Positions 15,074-23,752 of a stretch of 42,747 nucleotides of DNA are shown here, piece by piece. Every line of letters starts with the position of its first letter. The stretch's first letter is position 1. Source of the stretch: Pseudomonas putida W15Oct28 (GTDB lineage Bacteria > Pseudomonadota > Gammaproteobacteria > Pseudomonadales > Pseudomonadaceae); the NCBI RefSeq assembly GCF_000708715.2, contig NZ_JENB01000045.1:63733-106479 (forward strand), in the 5' to 3' direction. The position numbers and the translations under genes were made by a program. Under the pieces are notes generated by a model, which searched no databases, was not told where the DNA came from, and saw nothing but the letters and a program-made list of their open reading frames with translations.

Positions 15074-18007
15074 ATGCGCCTGCCTTTGCCGTCCGATCTG
15101 CCCGCCACCCTCCAGCCGCTGGTCGCTCGCAACCAGCAATTCCTCAGCGATGCAGTGGCCACTCACGCCGAACTCGACCTGAATGCCTGGAGCCCGGTGC
15201 ACCGGCAACAATTCGACCAGGTTGCTGCAGCCAGCGACTTTGTTCTGGGCCTGGCCCAGCGTGAGCCGGCCATGCTGTTCGACCTGCTGGCCAGCGGCGA
15301 GTTGGAGCGGCGTTATGCGCCGGGCGAGCTGCGTGGGCAAATTGCTGCGGCCGCCCAGGCGGCGCAGAGCGACGACGAGCTGGCGCGTAACCTGCGCCGC
15401 GCGCGCAACCGCCAGCAGCTGCGCATCATCTGGCGCGACATCACCCGTCAGGCGGAGCTTGGCGAAACCTGCCGCGACCTGTCGGACCTTGCCGATGCCG
15501 CCATCGACGAAGCCTACCAATGGTTGTACCCGCGCCATTGCCAGCAGTTCGGCACGCCCATCGGCAACCGCAGCGGCCAGCCGCAGCACATGGTGGTGCT
15601 GGGCATGGGCAAGCTGGGGGCGGTGGAGCTGAACCTGTCCTCGGACATCGACCTGATCTTCGGCTTCCCCGAGGGTGGCGAAACCGAAGGGGTGAAGCGC
15701 TCGCTGGAAAACCAGGAGTTCTTCACCCGCCTTGGCCAGCGCCTGATCAAGGCGCTGGACCCGGTCACCGTCGACGGCTTCGTGTTCCGCGTCGACATGC
15801 GCCTGCGCCCTTATGGCTCGGCCGGCGCACTGGTGCTCAGCTTCAATGCCCTGGAGCAGTACTACCAGGACCAGGGCCGCGACTGGGAACGCTACGCCAT
15901 GATCAAGGCGCGGGTGGTGGCTGGCGACCAGGCCGCCGGGGCGCAGTTGCAGGAGGTGCTGCGGCCGTTCGTGTACCGCCGTTACCTGGACTTTTCTGCG
16001 ATCGAAGCGCTGCGCACCATGAAGCAGCTGATCCAGCAGGAAGTGCGGCGCAAGGGCATGGCCGACAACATCAAGCTGGGTGCCGGTGGCATCCGCGAGG
16101 TGGAGTTCATCGCCCAGGCGTTCCAGCTGATCCACGGCGGGCGCGACCTCAGCCTGCAGCAGCGGCCGTTGCTGAAGGTGCTGGCAACCCTCGAGGGCCA
16201 GGGTTATCTGCCGCCAGCGGTGGTCGCCGAGCTGCGCGAGGGCTATGAGTTCCTGCGCTACACCGAGCACGCCATTCAGGCCATCGCCGACCGCCAGACG
16301 CAAATGCTGCCGGAAAGCGAGACCGACCAGGCGCGGGTGGCCTATATGCTTGGCTTTGCCGATTGGCAGAGCTTCCACGACCAGTTGATGTACTGGCGTG
16401 GCCGTATCGACTGGCACTTCCGCCAGGTGATCGCTGACCCGGATGACGAAGACGGTGAGGGCGAACTGGTGGTGGGCGGCGAATGGTCGCCGCTGTGGGA
16501 GCAGGCGCAGGACGAGGAAGCCGCTGGCCGGCAGCTGGAAGAGGCCGGTTTCAAGCAGCCCGTCGAAGCCCTGCGACGGCTGGCCGGGTTGCGCTCCAGC
16601 CCACAGCTGCGCTCGATGCAGCGTATCGGCCGTGAGCGCCTGGATGCTTTCATCCCGCGGCTGCTGGCCCAGGCGGTGGAGCATGACAACCCTGACCTGG
16701 TACTTGAGCGTGTGTTGCCGCTGGTCGAGGCCGTGGCGCGGCGTTCTGCCTATCTGGTACTGCTGACCGAAAACCCGGGCGCCCTGCGCCGTCTGCTGAC
16801 GTTGTGCGCCGCCAGCCCGTGGATTGCCGAGCAGATTGCGCTGTACCCGCTGTTGCTCGACGAACTGCTCAATGAAGGCCGCTTGTTCAGCCCGCCACTG
16901 GCCCCAGAGCTGGCCAGCGAGTTGCGCGAACGCCTGACGCGCATTCCCGAGGACGACCTGGAGCAGCAGATGGAAGCGCTGCGCCACTTCAAGCTGGCCC
17001 ACAGCCTGCGTGTGGCCGCATCGGAAATCAGCGGCAACCTGCCGTTGATGAAGGTCAGCGACTACCTGACCTGGCTGGCTGAAGCCATCCTCGACCAGGT
17101 GCTGGCCCTGGCCTGGCGCCAGACCGTGGCCCGCCACGGCCAGCCCAAGCGCAGTGACGGCAGCCTGTGCGACCCAGGGTTCATCATCATTGGTTACGGC
17201 AAGGTCGGCGGCCTGGAGCTGGGCCATGGCTCGGACCTGGACCTGGTGTTCATCCACGACGGCGACCCGCACGCGGAAACCGACGGCAGCAAGCCCATCG
17301 ACAGTGCGCAGTTCTTCACCCGCCTGGGCCAGCGCATCATTCACTTGCTGACCGCCCAGACCAACTCGGGCCAGCTGTATGACGTGGACATGCGCCTGCG
17401 CCCGTCGGGTGCTTCCGGGTTGCTGGTCAGTTCGCTGGGCGCATTCGAGCGCTACCAGCAGAACGAAGCCTGGACCTGGGAGCATCAGGCCCTGGTGCGG
17501 GCCCGCGTGCTGGTGGGTTGCAAGCAGGTGGGCACGGCGTTCGAAGGCGTGCGCGCCAAGGTGCTGGGCCAGGCACGTGACCTGGAAAAACTGCGCACCG
17601 AAGTGAGTGAAATGCGCGCCAAGATGCGCGGCAACCTCGGTACCAAGGCCACGGCTGCCGGTACTGCGGCCAACGCCTTCGAGGCCGGTGTGCCGTTCGA
17701 TATCAAGCAGGATGCCGGCGGTATCGTCGATATCGAATTTATGGTGCAATACGCCGCTTTGGCCTGGTCTCACGACCATCCGGCCATACTCCGATGGACC
17801 GATAACATCCGCATTCTGGAAGAGCTGGAGCAGGCGAGCCTGATGCCGGCCAGTGACGCGGTGCTGTTGCGTGAAGTGTACAAGGCGTTCCGCTCGGCCT
17901 CGCACCGCCAGGCCCTGCAGAAACAGGCCGGGGTGATCGATGCGACACAGTTTGCCGATGAACGCCGTGAAGTGCGGCGGATCTGGGGTGAATTGGGTTT
18001 GACTTGA
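15074..18007 (+). CDS. glnE: Bifunctional glutamine synthetase adenylyltransferase/adenylyl-removing enzyme
   Basis: GlnE (977 residues) adenylylates and deadenylylates glutamine synthetase in response to PII and glutamine. The N-terminal deadenylylase nucleotidyltransferase fold shows GMGKLGAVELNLSSDIDLIF (about 178-197). The C-terminal adenylyltransferase fold shows GYGKVGGLELGHGSDLDLVF (about 708-727). Each has the G-x-G-K and D-x-D pattern, and a regulatory helical region lies between them. The paired VDMRLRP motifs (one per half) are also present. ATG 15074 has AAGGA at 15063-15067. Length is normal. It is divergent from aceE and is followed by a REP pair, then the LPS operon. I recall ilvE between glnE and waaF in P. 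aeruginosa; it is absent here. Confidence 0.97.
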   Translation: MRLPLPSDLPATLQPLVARNQQFLSDAVATHAELDLNAWSPVHRQQFDQVAAASDFVLGLAQREPAMLFDLLASGELERRYAPGELRGQIAAAAQAAQSDDELARNLRRARNRQQLRIIWRDITRQAELGETCRDLSDLADAAIDEAYQWLYPRHCQQFGTPIGNRSGQPQHMVVLGMGKLGAVELNLSSDIDLIFGFPEGGETEGVKRSLENQEFFTRLGQRLIKALDPVTVDGFVFRVDMRLRPYGSAGALVLSFNALEQYYQDQGRDWERYAMIKARVVAGDQAAGAQLQEVLRPFVYRRYLDFSAIEALRTMKQLIQQEVRRKGMADNIKLGAGGIREVEFIAQAFQLIHGGRDLSLQQRPLLKVLATLEGQGYLPPAVVAELREGYEFLRYTEHAIQAIADRQTQMLPESETDQARVAYMLGFADWQSFHDQLMYWRGRIDWHFRQVIADPDDEDGEGELVVGGEWSPLWEQAQDEEAAGRQLEEAGFKQPVEALRRLAGLRSSPQLRSMQRIGRERLDAFIPRLLAQAVEHDNPDLVLERVLPLVEAVARRSAYLVLLTENPGALRRLLTLCAASPWIAEQIALYPLLLDELLNEGRLFSPPLAPELASELRERLTRIPEDDLEQQMEALRHFKLAHSLRVAASEISGNLPLMKVSDYLTWLAEAILDQVLALAWRQTVARHGQPKRSDGSLCDPGFIIIGYGKVGGLELGHGSDLDLVFIHDGDPHAETDGSKPIDSAQFFTRLGQRIIHLLTAQTNSGQLYDVDMRLRPSGASGLLVSSLGAFERYQQNEAWTWEHQALVRARVLVGCKQVGTAFEGVRAKVLGQARDLEKLRTEVSEMRAKMRGNLGTKATAAGTAANAFEAGVPFDIKQDAGGIVDIEFMVQYAALAWSHDHPAILRWTDNIRILEELEQASLMPASDAVLLREVYKAFRSASHRQALQKQAGVIDATQFADERREVRRIWGELGLT

Positions 18008-18014
18008 GATTGCT

Positions 18015-18118
18015 GGGGCCGCTTTGCGGCCCATTCGCAGCACAAGGCTGCTCCTACAAGGGATCGCGTTCCCCTGTAGGAGCAGCCTTGTGCTGCGAAT
18101 GGGCTGCAAAGCAGCCCC
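18015..18118. repeat. REP pair, type B with ggggc stems
   Basis: ggggccgctttgcggccc, then cgcagcacaaggctgctcct, with the inverted copy aggagcagccttgtgctgcg and tgggctgcaaagcagcccc, lie immediately after glnE. This probably closes the glnE transcript. Confidence 0.85.
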
Positions 18119-18177
18119 AAAGGCTCATGCCTCACCACCGGTGGTACACTGTCCGCCACATAGCCTGAATATAAAGA

Positions 18178-18214
18178 GGGGAGGCCAGGCTGTACCGCAG
18201 CCTGTAGCCTCCCC
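18178..18214 (+). promoter_or_regulatory. Strong hairpin in the leader of the waa operon
   Basis: GGGGAGGC and CAGGCTG (18178-18192), a 5-base loop, then CAGCCTG, a 2-base TA bulge and GCCTCCCC (18198-18214) form a 15-bp stem. It ends 19 bases before the waaF ATG and is not a REP. A TACACT hexamer (18145-18150) about 30 bases upstream could be a -10 element, placing the hairpin in the 5' UTR. A regulatory or mRNA-protecting role is inferred. Confidence 0.6.
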
Positions 18215-18233
18215 GAGCGTTTCTGGACTAAGC

Positions 18234-19283
18234 ATGAGAATACTGATCATTGGCCCCAGCTGGGTCGGCGACATGGTGATGGCGCAAACCCTGTTCCAGT
18301 GCCTGAAACAGCAGCACCCCGACTGCGTGATCGACGTGCTGGCGCCCGAGTGGAGCCGGCCGATCCTGGAGCGTATGCCCGAGGTACGCCAGGCCTTGAG
18401 CTTCCCGCTCGGCCACGGCGCACTGGAGCTGGCTACGCGTCGGCGCATCGGCAAATCCCTGGTCGGCCAGTACGACCAGGCCATCCTCCTGCCCAACTCG
18501 CTGAAGTCGGCCTTGGTGCCGTTCTTCGCTGGCATCCCCAAGCGTACCGGCTGGCGCGGCGAACTGCGCTTCGGCCTGCTGAACGATGTGCGCAAGCTGG
18601 ACAAAGCCCGCTACCCGCTGATGATCGAGCGCTTCATGGCCCTGGCCTACGCGCCCGGCACCGAGCTGCCGCAGCCGTACCCGCGCCCCAGCCTGCAGAT
18701 CGAAGCGCAAAGCCGCGATGCTGCACTGGCCAAGTTCGGCCTGGAGCTGGACCGCCCGGTGCTGGCGCTGTGCCCTGGCGCCGAGTTCGGGGAGGCCAAG
18801 CGTTGGCCGGTCGAGCATTACGCTGCCGTGGCCGATGCGATGATCCGCCAGGGCTGGCAGGTGTGGCTGTTCGGCTCGAAGAACGATCACCCGGTCGGTG
18901 AGCAGATCCGCGACCGGCTGATCCCGGGTTTCCGTGAAGAATCGTCCAACCTGGCCGGTGAAACCTCGCTGGCCGAGGCCATCGACCTGATGTCCTGTGC
19001 CCATGCCGTGGTGTCCAACGACTCCGGCCTGATGCACGTGGCCGCCGCGCTGAACCGCCCGCTGGTGGCGGTGTACGGCTCGACGTCGCCCGGCTTTACC
19101 CCGCCGTTGGCCGACCAGGTGGAGGTGGTGCGTACCGGTATCGAGTGCAGCCCATGCTTCGACCGTACCTGCCGCTTCGGCCACTACAATTGCCTGCGCC
19201 TGCTGGAACCGGGCAAGGTCATCGCCGCCCTGCACAGCTTGAGCGGGCCGGACCTGATCGATACCGTGGCCGAGGTCGACTAA
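18234..19283 (+). CDS. waaF: ADP-heptose:LPS heptosyltransferase II
   Basis: A GT9-family enzyme of 349 residues that adds the second L,D-heptose to Kdo-Hep of the LPS inner core on the cytoplasmic face of the inner membrane. The N-terminal Rossmann domain begins MRILIIGPSWVGDMVMAQTLF. The C-terminal nucleotide-sugar domain shows LCPGAEFGEAKRWP and the DSGLMHVAAALNRPLVAVYG signature (ADP-heptose site). The frame is open upstream to 18024 through REP DNA; ATG 18234 gives the standard family N-terminus. It heads a run of seven plus-strand genes that touch or overlap; the next gene starts on the base after its TAA. Confidence 0.95.
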   Translation: MRILIIGPSWVGDMVMAQTLFQCLKQQHPDCVIDVLAPEWSRPILERMPEVRQALSFPLGHGALELATRRRIGKSLVGQYDQAILLPNSLKSALVPFFAGIPKRTGWRGELRFGLLNDVRKLDKARYPLMIERFMALAYAPGTELPQPYPRPSLQIEAQSRDAALAKFGLELDRPVLALCPGAEFGEAKRWPVEHYAAVADAMIRQGWQVWLFGSKNDHPVGEQIRDRLIPGFREESSNLAGETSLAEAIDLMSCAHAVVSNDSGLMHVAAALNRPLVAVYGSTSPGFTPPLADQVEVVRTGIECSPCFDRTCRFGHYNCLRLLEPGKVIAALHSLSGPDLIDTVAEVD

Positions 19284-20342
19284 GTGCGGGTACTGATCAT
19301 CAAGACCTCGTCGCTGGGTGATGTGATCCACACCCTGCCGGCGCTCACCGATGCCGCCCATGCCATCCCGGGCATCCGTTTCGACTGGGTGGTGGAGGAA
19401 GGCTTCGCCGAAATCCCCAGCTGGCACCCTGCGGTCGACCAGGTTATCCCGGTGGCCATCCGCCGCTGGCGCAAGAACCTTTGGCAAACCCTCAAGAGCG
19501 GCGAGTGGAAGGCGTTCAAGCAGCGTGTGCGCGAGCGCAAGTACGACCTGGTGATTGACGCCCAGGGCCTGGTCAAGTCGGCTTGGCTGACCCGCTACGT
19601 GAAGGCCCCGGTCGCCGGCCTGGACCGCTTCTCGGCCCGCGAAGGCTGGGCCAGCCGCTTCTATGACCGGCGCCTGTCGGTTGCCACCGGCCAGCACGCG
19701 GTGGAGCGGGTGCGCCAGCTGTTCGCCATGGCCCTGGCCTACGACTTGCCAGAAGGCATTGGCGACTACGGGCTGGACCTGGAGCGCCTGCAGTTGCCGC
19801 CCGCCGCGCCTTACGTGGTGTTTCTGCATGGCACCACCTGGGCGACCAAGCACTGGCCTGAAGCCTACTGGCGCGAGCTGGCCGAGCGCATGGGCCGGCG
19901 CAAGCTGGAAGTGCGCCTGCCCTGGGGCAACCCGGCCGAGAAGGCGCGGGCCGAGCGCATTGCACAGGGCTTGAACAACTGCCAGGTGCTCCCCAAATTG
20001 AACCTTGCCGGCGTTGCGCGTGTATTGGCGGCGGCAAAGGCCTGTGTGGCGGTCGATACCGGCCTTGGCCACCTGGCAGCGGCACTTGATGTGCCGACCA
20101 TTTCGCTGTTCGGCCCGACCAACCCGGGCCTGACTGGCGCCTACGGACGGACCCAGATTCACCAGGCCAGTGACTGGCCTTGCGCTCCCTGCCTGCAGAA
20201 GAAGTGCACCTACAAACCGAGCGCCGACGACCTGCGCCGGTTCGATCTGAAACGCGAGTGGCCGCTGTGCTTCACTCGCCTGAATCCCGAGCATGTGGCG
20301 GGCCGCTTGAGCGCGTTGCTGCTGGCTGAGGATGTCCGTTGA
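19284..20342 (+). CDS. waaC: ADP-heptose:LPS heptosyltransferase I
   Basis: WaaC (352 residues) adds the first heptose to Kdo2-lipid A. It starts with GTG directly after the waaF stop and reads MRVLIIKTSSLGDVIHTLPAL, the typical WaaC N-terminus. The FLHGTTWATKHWPEAYW segment and DTGLGHLAAALDVPTISLFGPTNP provide the ADP-heptose-binding site of GT9 enzymes. Its stop codon overlaps the waaG start by one base. Known biology: loss of WaaC gives deep-rough LPS, and in Pseudomonas inner-core heptose phosphates are important for viability. Confidence 0.95.
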   Translation: MRVLIIKTSSLGDVIHTLPALTDAAHAIPGIRFDWVVEEGFAEIPSWHPAVDQVIPVAIRRWRKNLWQTLKSGEWKAFKQRVRERKYDLVIDAQGLVKSAWLTRYVKAPVAGLDRFSAREGWASRFYDRRLSVATGQHAVERVRQLFAMALAYDLPEGIGDYGLDLERLQLPPAAPYVVFLHGTTWATKHWPEAYWRELAERMGRRKLEVRLPWGNPAEKARAERIAQGLNNCQVLPKLNLAGVARVLAAAKACVAVDTGLGHLAAALDVPTISLFGPTNPGLTGAYGRTQIHQASDWPCAPCLQKKCTYKPSADDLRRFDLKREWPLCFTRLNPEHVAGRLSALLLAEDVR

Positions 20343-21466
20343 TGCAACTGGCTTTCGTGCTTTACAAATATTTCCCCTTCGGCGGGCTGCAGCGCGATTT
20401 CATGCGCATTGCCCTGGAATGCCAGAAGCGGGGCCACCAGATTCGTGTGTACACGCTGATCTGGGAGGGTGACATTCCGCCTGGCTTCGAAGTGCTGGTG
20501 GCGCCTGTGAAGGCGATTTTCAACCACCGTCGCAACGAGAAACTCAGCGCCTGGATGGCCGCCGACCTGGCCAAGCGCCCGGTCGACCGCCTGATCGGCT
20601 TCAACAAGATGCCGGGGCTGGACGTGTACTACGCCGCCGACGGCTGCTTCGAAGACAAGGCGCAGACCCTGCGCGGCGGCTTGTACCGCCGCTGGGGCCG
20701 CTACCGGCACTTTGCCGAGTACGAGCGTGCGGTGTTCGCCAAGGACGCCCACACCGAAGTGCTGATGATTTCCGAGGTGCAGCAGCCGCTGTTCATCAAG
20801 CATTACGGCACCCCGGTGGAACGCTTCCACCTGCTGCCGCCGGGCATTTCCCAGGATCGCCGTGCGCCGGCCAATGCCGCCGAGATCCGCGCCGAGTTCC
20901 GCAAGGAATTCAACCTGAGCGATGACGACCTGTTGCTGGTACAGATTGGCTCGGGCTTCAAGACCAAAGGTGTGGACCGCAGCCTCAAGGCGCTGGCCGC
21001 GCTGCCGTCGGCCTTGCGCAAACGCACGAAGCTGATGGTGATCGGCCAGGACGACCCCAAGGTGTTCCAGTTGCAGAGCGCCACCCTCGGCCTGGGTGAC
21101 CAGGTGCAGTTCCTCAAGGGCCGCAGCGACATCCCGCGCTTCCTGCTGGGTGCCGACCTGCTGATTCACCCGGCGTACAACGAGAACACCGGCACCGTGC
21201 TGCTTGAAGCGCTGGTGGCTGGCCTGCCGGTGCTGGTATCCAAGGTGTGCGGTTACGCCCACTACATTGCCGAGGCCGACTGCGGCCTGGTGCTGGACGA
21301 GCCATTCGAACAGGACCAGCTCAACGGCTACCTGCAACGCATGCTCGAAGACCCGCAGGCGCGTGCCAGCTGGTCGCGCAACGGCCTGGCGTTTGCTGAA
21401 ACCGCCGACCTGTACAGCATGCCGCAGCATGCCGCCGATGTGATCCTGGGGCAGGAGCCTGCATGA
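20342..21466 (+). CDS. waaG: LPS core glycosyltransferase WaaG (GT4)
   Basis: This 374-residue GT-B glycosyltransferase adds the first hexose (glucose in enterics, galactosamine suggested in Pseudomonas) to heptose II of the core. The N-terminus MQLAFVLYKYFPFGGLQRDFMRIA carries the donor/acceptor loop. QIGSGFKTKGVDRSLKALAAL and HPAYNENTGTVLLEALVAGLPVLV are GT4 motifs, the latter with the E-x7-E donor-binding pattern. ATG 20342 overlaps the waaC TGA by one base. It overlaps waaP by 4 bases (ATGA). Donor specificity cannot be read from the sequence. Confidence 0.94.
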   Translation: MQLAFVLYKYFPFGGLQRDFMRIALECQKRGHQIRVYTLIWEGDIPPGFEVLVAPVKAIFNHRRNEKLSAWMAADLAKRPVDRLIGFNKMPGLDVYYAADGCFEDKAQTLRGGLYRRWGRYRHFAEYERAVFAKDAHTEVLMISEVQQPLFIKHYGTPVERFHLLPPGISQDRRAPANAAEIRAEFRKEFNLSDDDLLLVQIGSGFKTKGVDRSLKALAALPSALRKRTKLMVIGQDDPKVFQLQSATLGLGDQVQFLKGRSDIPRFLLGADLLIHPAYNENTGTVLLEALVAGLPVLVSKVCGYAHYIAEADCGLVLDEPFEQDQLNGYLQRMLEDPQARASWSRNGLAFAETADLYSMPQHAADVILGQEPA

Positions 21467-22269
21467 AGCTGATACTGGCCGAACCGTTCAAGCGCCTGTG
21501 GGCTGGGCGCGATGCCTTCGATGCCGTAGAAGCGCTGCAAGGCGAGGTGTATCGCGAGCTGGAAGGGCGTCGCACGCTGCGTACCGTGGTGGAAGGCGAG
21601 GGTTTCTTCGTCAAGATCCACCGCGGTATCGGTTGGGGCGAGGTTTTCAAGAACCTGTTCACCGCCAAGCTGCCGGTGCTCGGTGCCGGCCAGGAATGGC
21701 GGGCCATCCAGCGTCTGCACGAAGTGGGTGTGCCGACCATGACCGCAGTTGCCTATGGCGAGCGTGGCAGTAACCCGGCCACGCAGCACTCGTTCATCAT
21801 CACCGAAGAGCTGGCGCCGACCATCAGCCTGGAAGACTTCAGTATCGACTGGGTCAGGCAGCCGCCCGAGCCGCGCCTGAAGCGTGCGCTGATCGCCGAA
21901 GTGGCGAAGATGACCGGCGGCATGCACCGCGCCGGGGTCAACCACCGCGACTGCTACATCTGCCATTTCCTGCTGCACACCGACCGCCCGGTGACGGCAG
22001 ATGACTTCAGGCTGTCGGTCATCGACCTGCACCGCGCCCAGACCCGGGCGACAATCAGCCGCCGCTGGCGTGACAAGGACCTGGCCGCGCTGTACTTCTC
22101 GGCGCTGGACATCGGCCTGACCCAGCGCGACAAGCTGCGCTTTTTGCGGGGTTACTTCCAGCGCCCGCTGCGGCAAGTCCTCAAGGACGAAGCGCAGCTG
22201 CTCGCCTGGCTGGAGCGCAAGGCGCAGAAACTCTACGACCGCAAGCAACGCTATGGGGATGCGCTCTGA
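21463..22269 (+). CDS. waaP: LPS core heptose(I) kinase WaaP
   Basis: A kinase of 268 residues that phosphorylates heptose I of the inner core using ATP. The fold is protein-kinase-like: FFVKIHRG (ATP-binding Lys51), FIITEEL hinge, NHRDCYICHFLL (catalytic Asp163) and LSVIDLHRAQTR (metal-binding Asp). Length and the Asp163 position agree with the characterised P. aeruginosa enzyme as I recall it. It overlaps both neighbours by 4 and 1 bases. In P. aeruginosa WaaP is essential because core phosphates are needed for LPS export and outer-membrane stability. Confidence 0.94.
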   Translation: MKLILAEPFKRLWAGRDAFDAVEALQGEVYRELEGRRTLRTVVEGEGFFVKIHRGIGWGEVFKNLFTAKLPVLGAGQEWRAIQRLHEVGVPTMTAVAYGERGSNPATQHSFIITEELAPTISLEDFSIDWVRQPPEPRLKRALIAEVAKMTGGMHRAGVNHRDCYICHFLLHTDRPVTADDFRLSVIDLHRAQTRATISRRWRDKDLAALYFSALDIGLTQRDKLRFLRGYFQRPLRQVLKDEAQLLAWLERKAQKLYDRKQRYGDAL

Positions 22270-23003
22270 TGGCGGGCTGGACACTGGCGCCAGGTTACGA
22301 ACACCTGGCGGCGGACTTCGGCAGCCTTGATGCGGTCTTCGCCCTGCAAGGCGAACGCCTGACCCGCGACCCGCTCAGCGAGGTGGTGCGCATCGAGCGT
22401 GATGGGGTCAACTACTACGTCAAGCGCTACACCGGGGCCGGCAAGCACATGCGCCGCTACCTGGGCCGGCCGCGCATCAAGGCCGAATGGCAGAACCTCA
22501 AGCAGTTCGCCAAGTGGGGCATCCCTACCGCCGAAGTGGTGGCCTGGGGCCTGGAGCGCAAGGGCCTGGCCTTTGGTCGCGGTGCCATGATCACCCGCGA
22601 GCTGCCGAACACCGAAGACTTGTCGGCGCTGGCCGAGCGCAACGATGCACGCCTGGCCGACCGGGCCTGGGTCGACCACCTCAGCCGTCAGCTGGCGCAC
22701 CATACCCGGGTCATGCACGAGCACCGCTTTGCGCACAATGACCTGAAGTGGCGCAACCTGCTGGTCGACGACCAGGGCACGCTATTCTTCATCGACTGCC
22801 CCACCGGCGACTTCTGGCGCGGCTTCATGTGGCGGCACCGGATGATCAAGGACCTGGCGTGCCTGGACAAAGTGGCCAAATACCACCTGTCGGCCACCCA
22901 GCGCCTGCGTTTCTATCTGCAATACCGTGGCCGCGACCGGCTGAATGAGCGCGACAAGAAGCGCATTCGCCAGGTGTTGGGCTTTTTCGAGGGAAGGGAA
23001 TGA
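22269..23003 (+). CDS. wapP: LPS core kinase WapP
   Basis: A 244-residue kinase-fold protein of the LPS/Kdo kinase (WaaP/InaA-related) group. Visible are YYVKRYTG (Lys52), the basic stretch GKHMRRYLGRPR, MITRELPNTEDL (hinge), HRFAHNDLKWRNLL (catalytic Asp158) and FFIDCPTGDFWR (DFG-like Asp). Position and size match P. aeruginosa PA5008 (WapP), implicated in phosphorylation of heptose II. The start ATG overlaps the waaP stop by one base and its end overlaps the next gene by 4. Confidence 0.85.
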   Translation: MAGWTLAPGYEHLAADFGSLDAVFALQGERLTRDPLSEVVRIERDGVNYYVKRYTGAGKHMRRYLGRPRIKAEWQNLKQFAKWGIPTAEVVAWGLERKGLAFGRGAMITRELPNTEDLSALAERNDARLADRAWVDHLSRQLAHHTRVMHEHRFAHNDLKWRNLLVDDQGTLFFIDCPTGDFWRGFMWRHRMIKDLACLDKVAKYHLSATQRLRFYLQYRGRDRLNERDKKRIRQVLGFFEGRE

Positions 23004-23752
23004 CCGATTACCTGGCCAGCGCGGACCTCGCGCTGCTCAAACGCCATGGCCTGGACGACTTCGAGGCGCTGTGGGCACTGCAACTTGAGGCGGTGGATGA
23101 ACCCAACACCGGCCGTGGCGGCTGGAGCAGCGTGTTCCGCCTGGAACTCGAGGGCAAGGGCTACTACCTCAAGCGCCAGAGCGACTACCTGACCCGCACC
23201 TTGCACCGGCCGTTTGGCGAGCCCACCTTCGCCCGCGAATTTCGCAACATCAGCCGCTACCAGAAGCGGCACATTCCGGCCTTGCAGGCGGTGTTCTATG
23301 GCGAGCGCAAGGAGGGCGGCAAGCACCGGGCCATCCTGATGACCCGCGCGCTGGACGAGTGGGCCGACCTCGACAGCCTGCTGGCCCAGTGGCCACAGCT
23401 GGGCGATGCCGAACGCAATGGCATCCTGCAGGCGTGCGGCCAGCTGGCGCGCACCCTGCACAGCGCCGGCCAGGTGCATGGCTGCTTCTACCCCAAGCAC
23501 ATTTTCCTGCGCCAGCGCCGTGAAGGCTGGGACGCGCAACTGATCGACCTGGAAAAGACCCGGCCATTGCTGTTCGGCATGCGCGACCGCCTCAAGGACC
23601 TGGAGCCGCTGCTGCGCCGCGCCCCGGCCTGGAGCGAGGCCGATGTGCGCACCATGCTGGCGACCTACCTGGCGCAGCCGGCTGACAGCACGCTGGTCAA
23701 CACCTGGTTGCAACGCCTGACGCAACGCCGTCGTGAAAAAGAGGCCCGCTGA
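23000..23752 (+). CDS. wapQ: InaA/LPS-kinase family protein WapQ
   Basis: A 250-residue protein of the InaA/lipopolysaccharide kinase family, matching P. aeruginosa WapQ (PA5007) in order and size. YYLKRQSDY (Lys58) is the ATP-binding lysine region and QLIDLEKTRPL contains the metal-binding Asp183. The catalytic loop reads VHGCFYPKHIFL (His160-Gly-Cys), so the usual Asp two residues after His is replaced by Cys. It either uses another base or is a weak or non-catalytic member. The gene is embedded between two other kinases with 4- and 1-base overlaps, so it is surely co-expressed. Confidence 0.82.
   Translation: MTDYLASADLALLKRHGLDDFEALWALQLEAVDEPNTGRGGWSSVFRLELEGKGYYLKRQSDYLTRTLHRPFGEPTFAREFRNISRYQKRHIPALQAVFYGERKEGGKHRAILMTRALDEWADLDSLLAQWPQLGDAERNGILQACGQLARTLHSAGQVHGCFYPKHIFLRQRREGWDAQLIDLEKTRPLLFGMRDRLKDLEPLLRRAPAWSEADVRTMLATYLAQPADSTLVNTWLQRLTQRRREKEAR

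Noticed and set aside
15047..18109. 1020-codon open frame antisense to glnE
   Set aside because: The plus-strand frame encodes a full GlnE with both nucleotidyltransferase motifs. The antisense frame has low-complexity Gln/His/Ala-rich translation typical of shadows of GC3-biased genes.
20339..20341. TTG codon one position upstream as waaG start
   Set aside because: ATG at 20342 gives the family N-terminus and the usual one-base overlap with the waaC stop.
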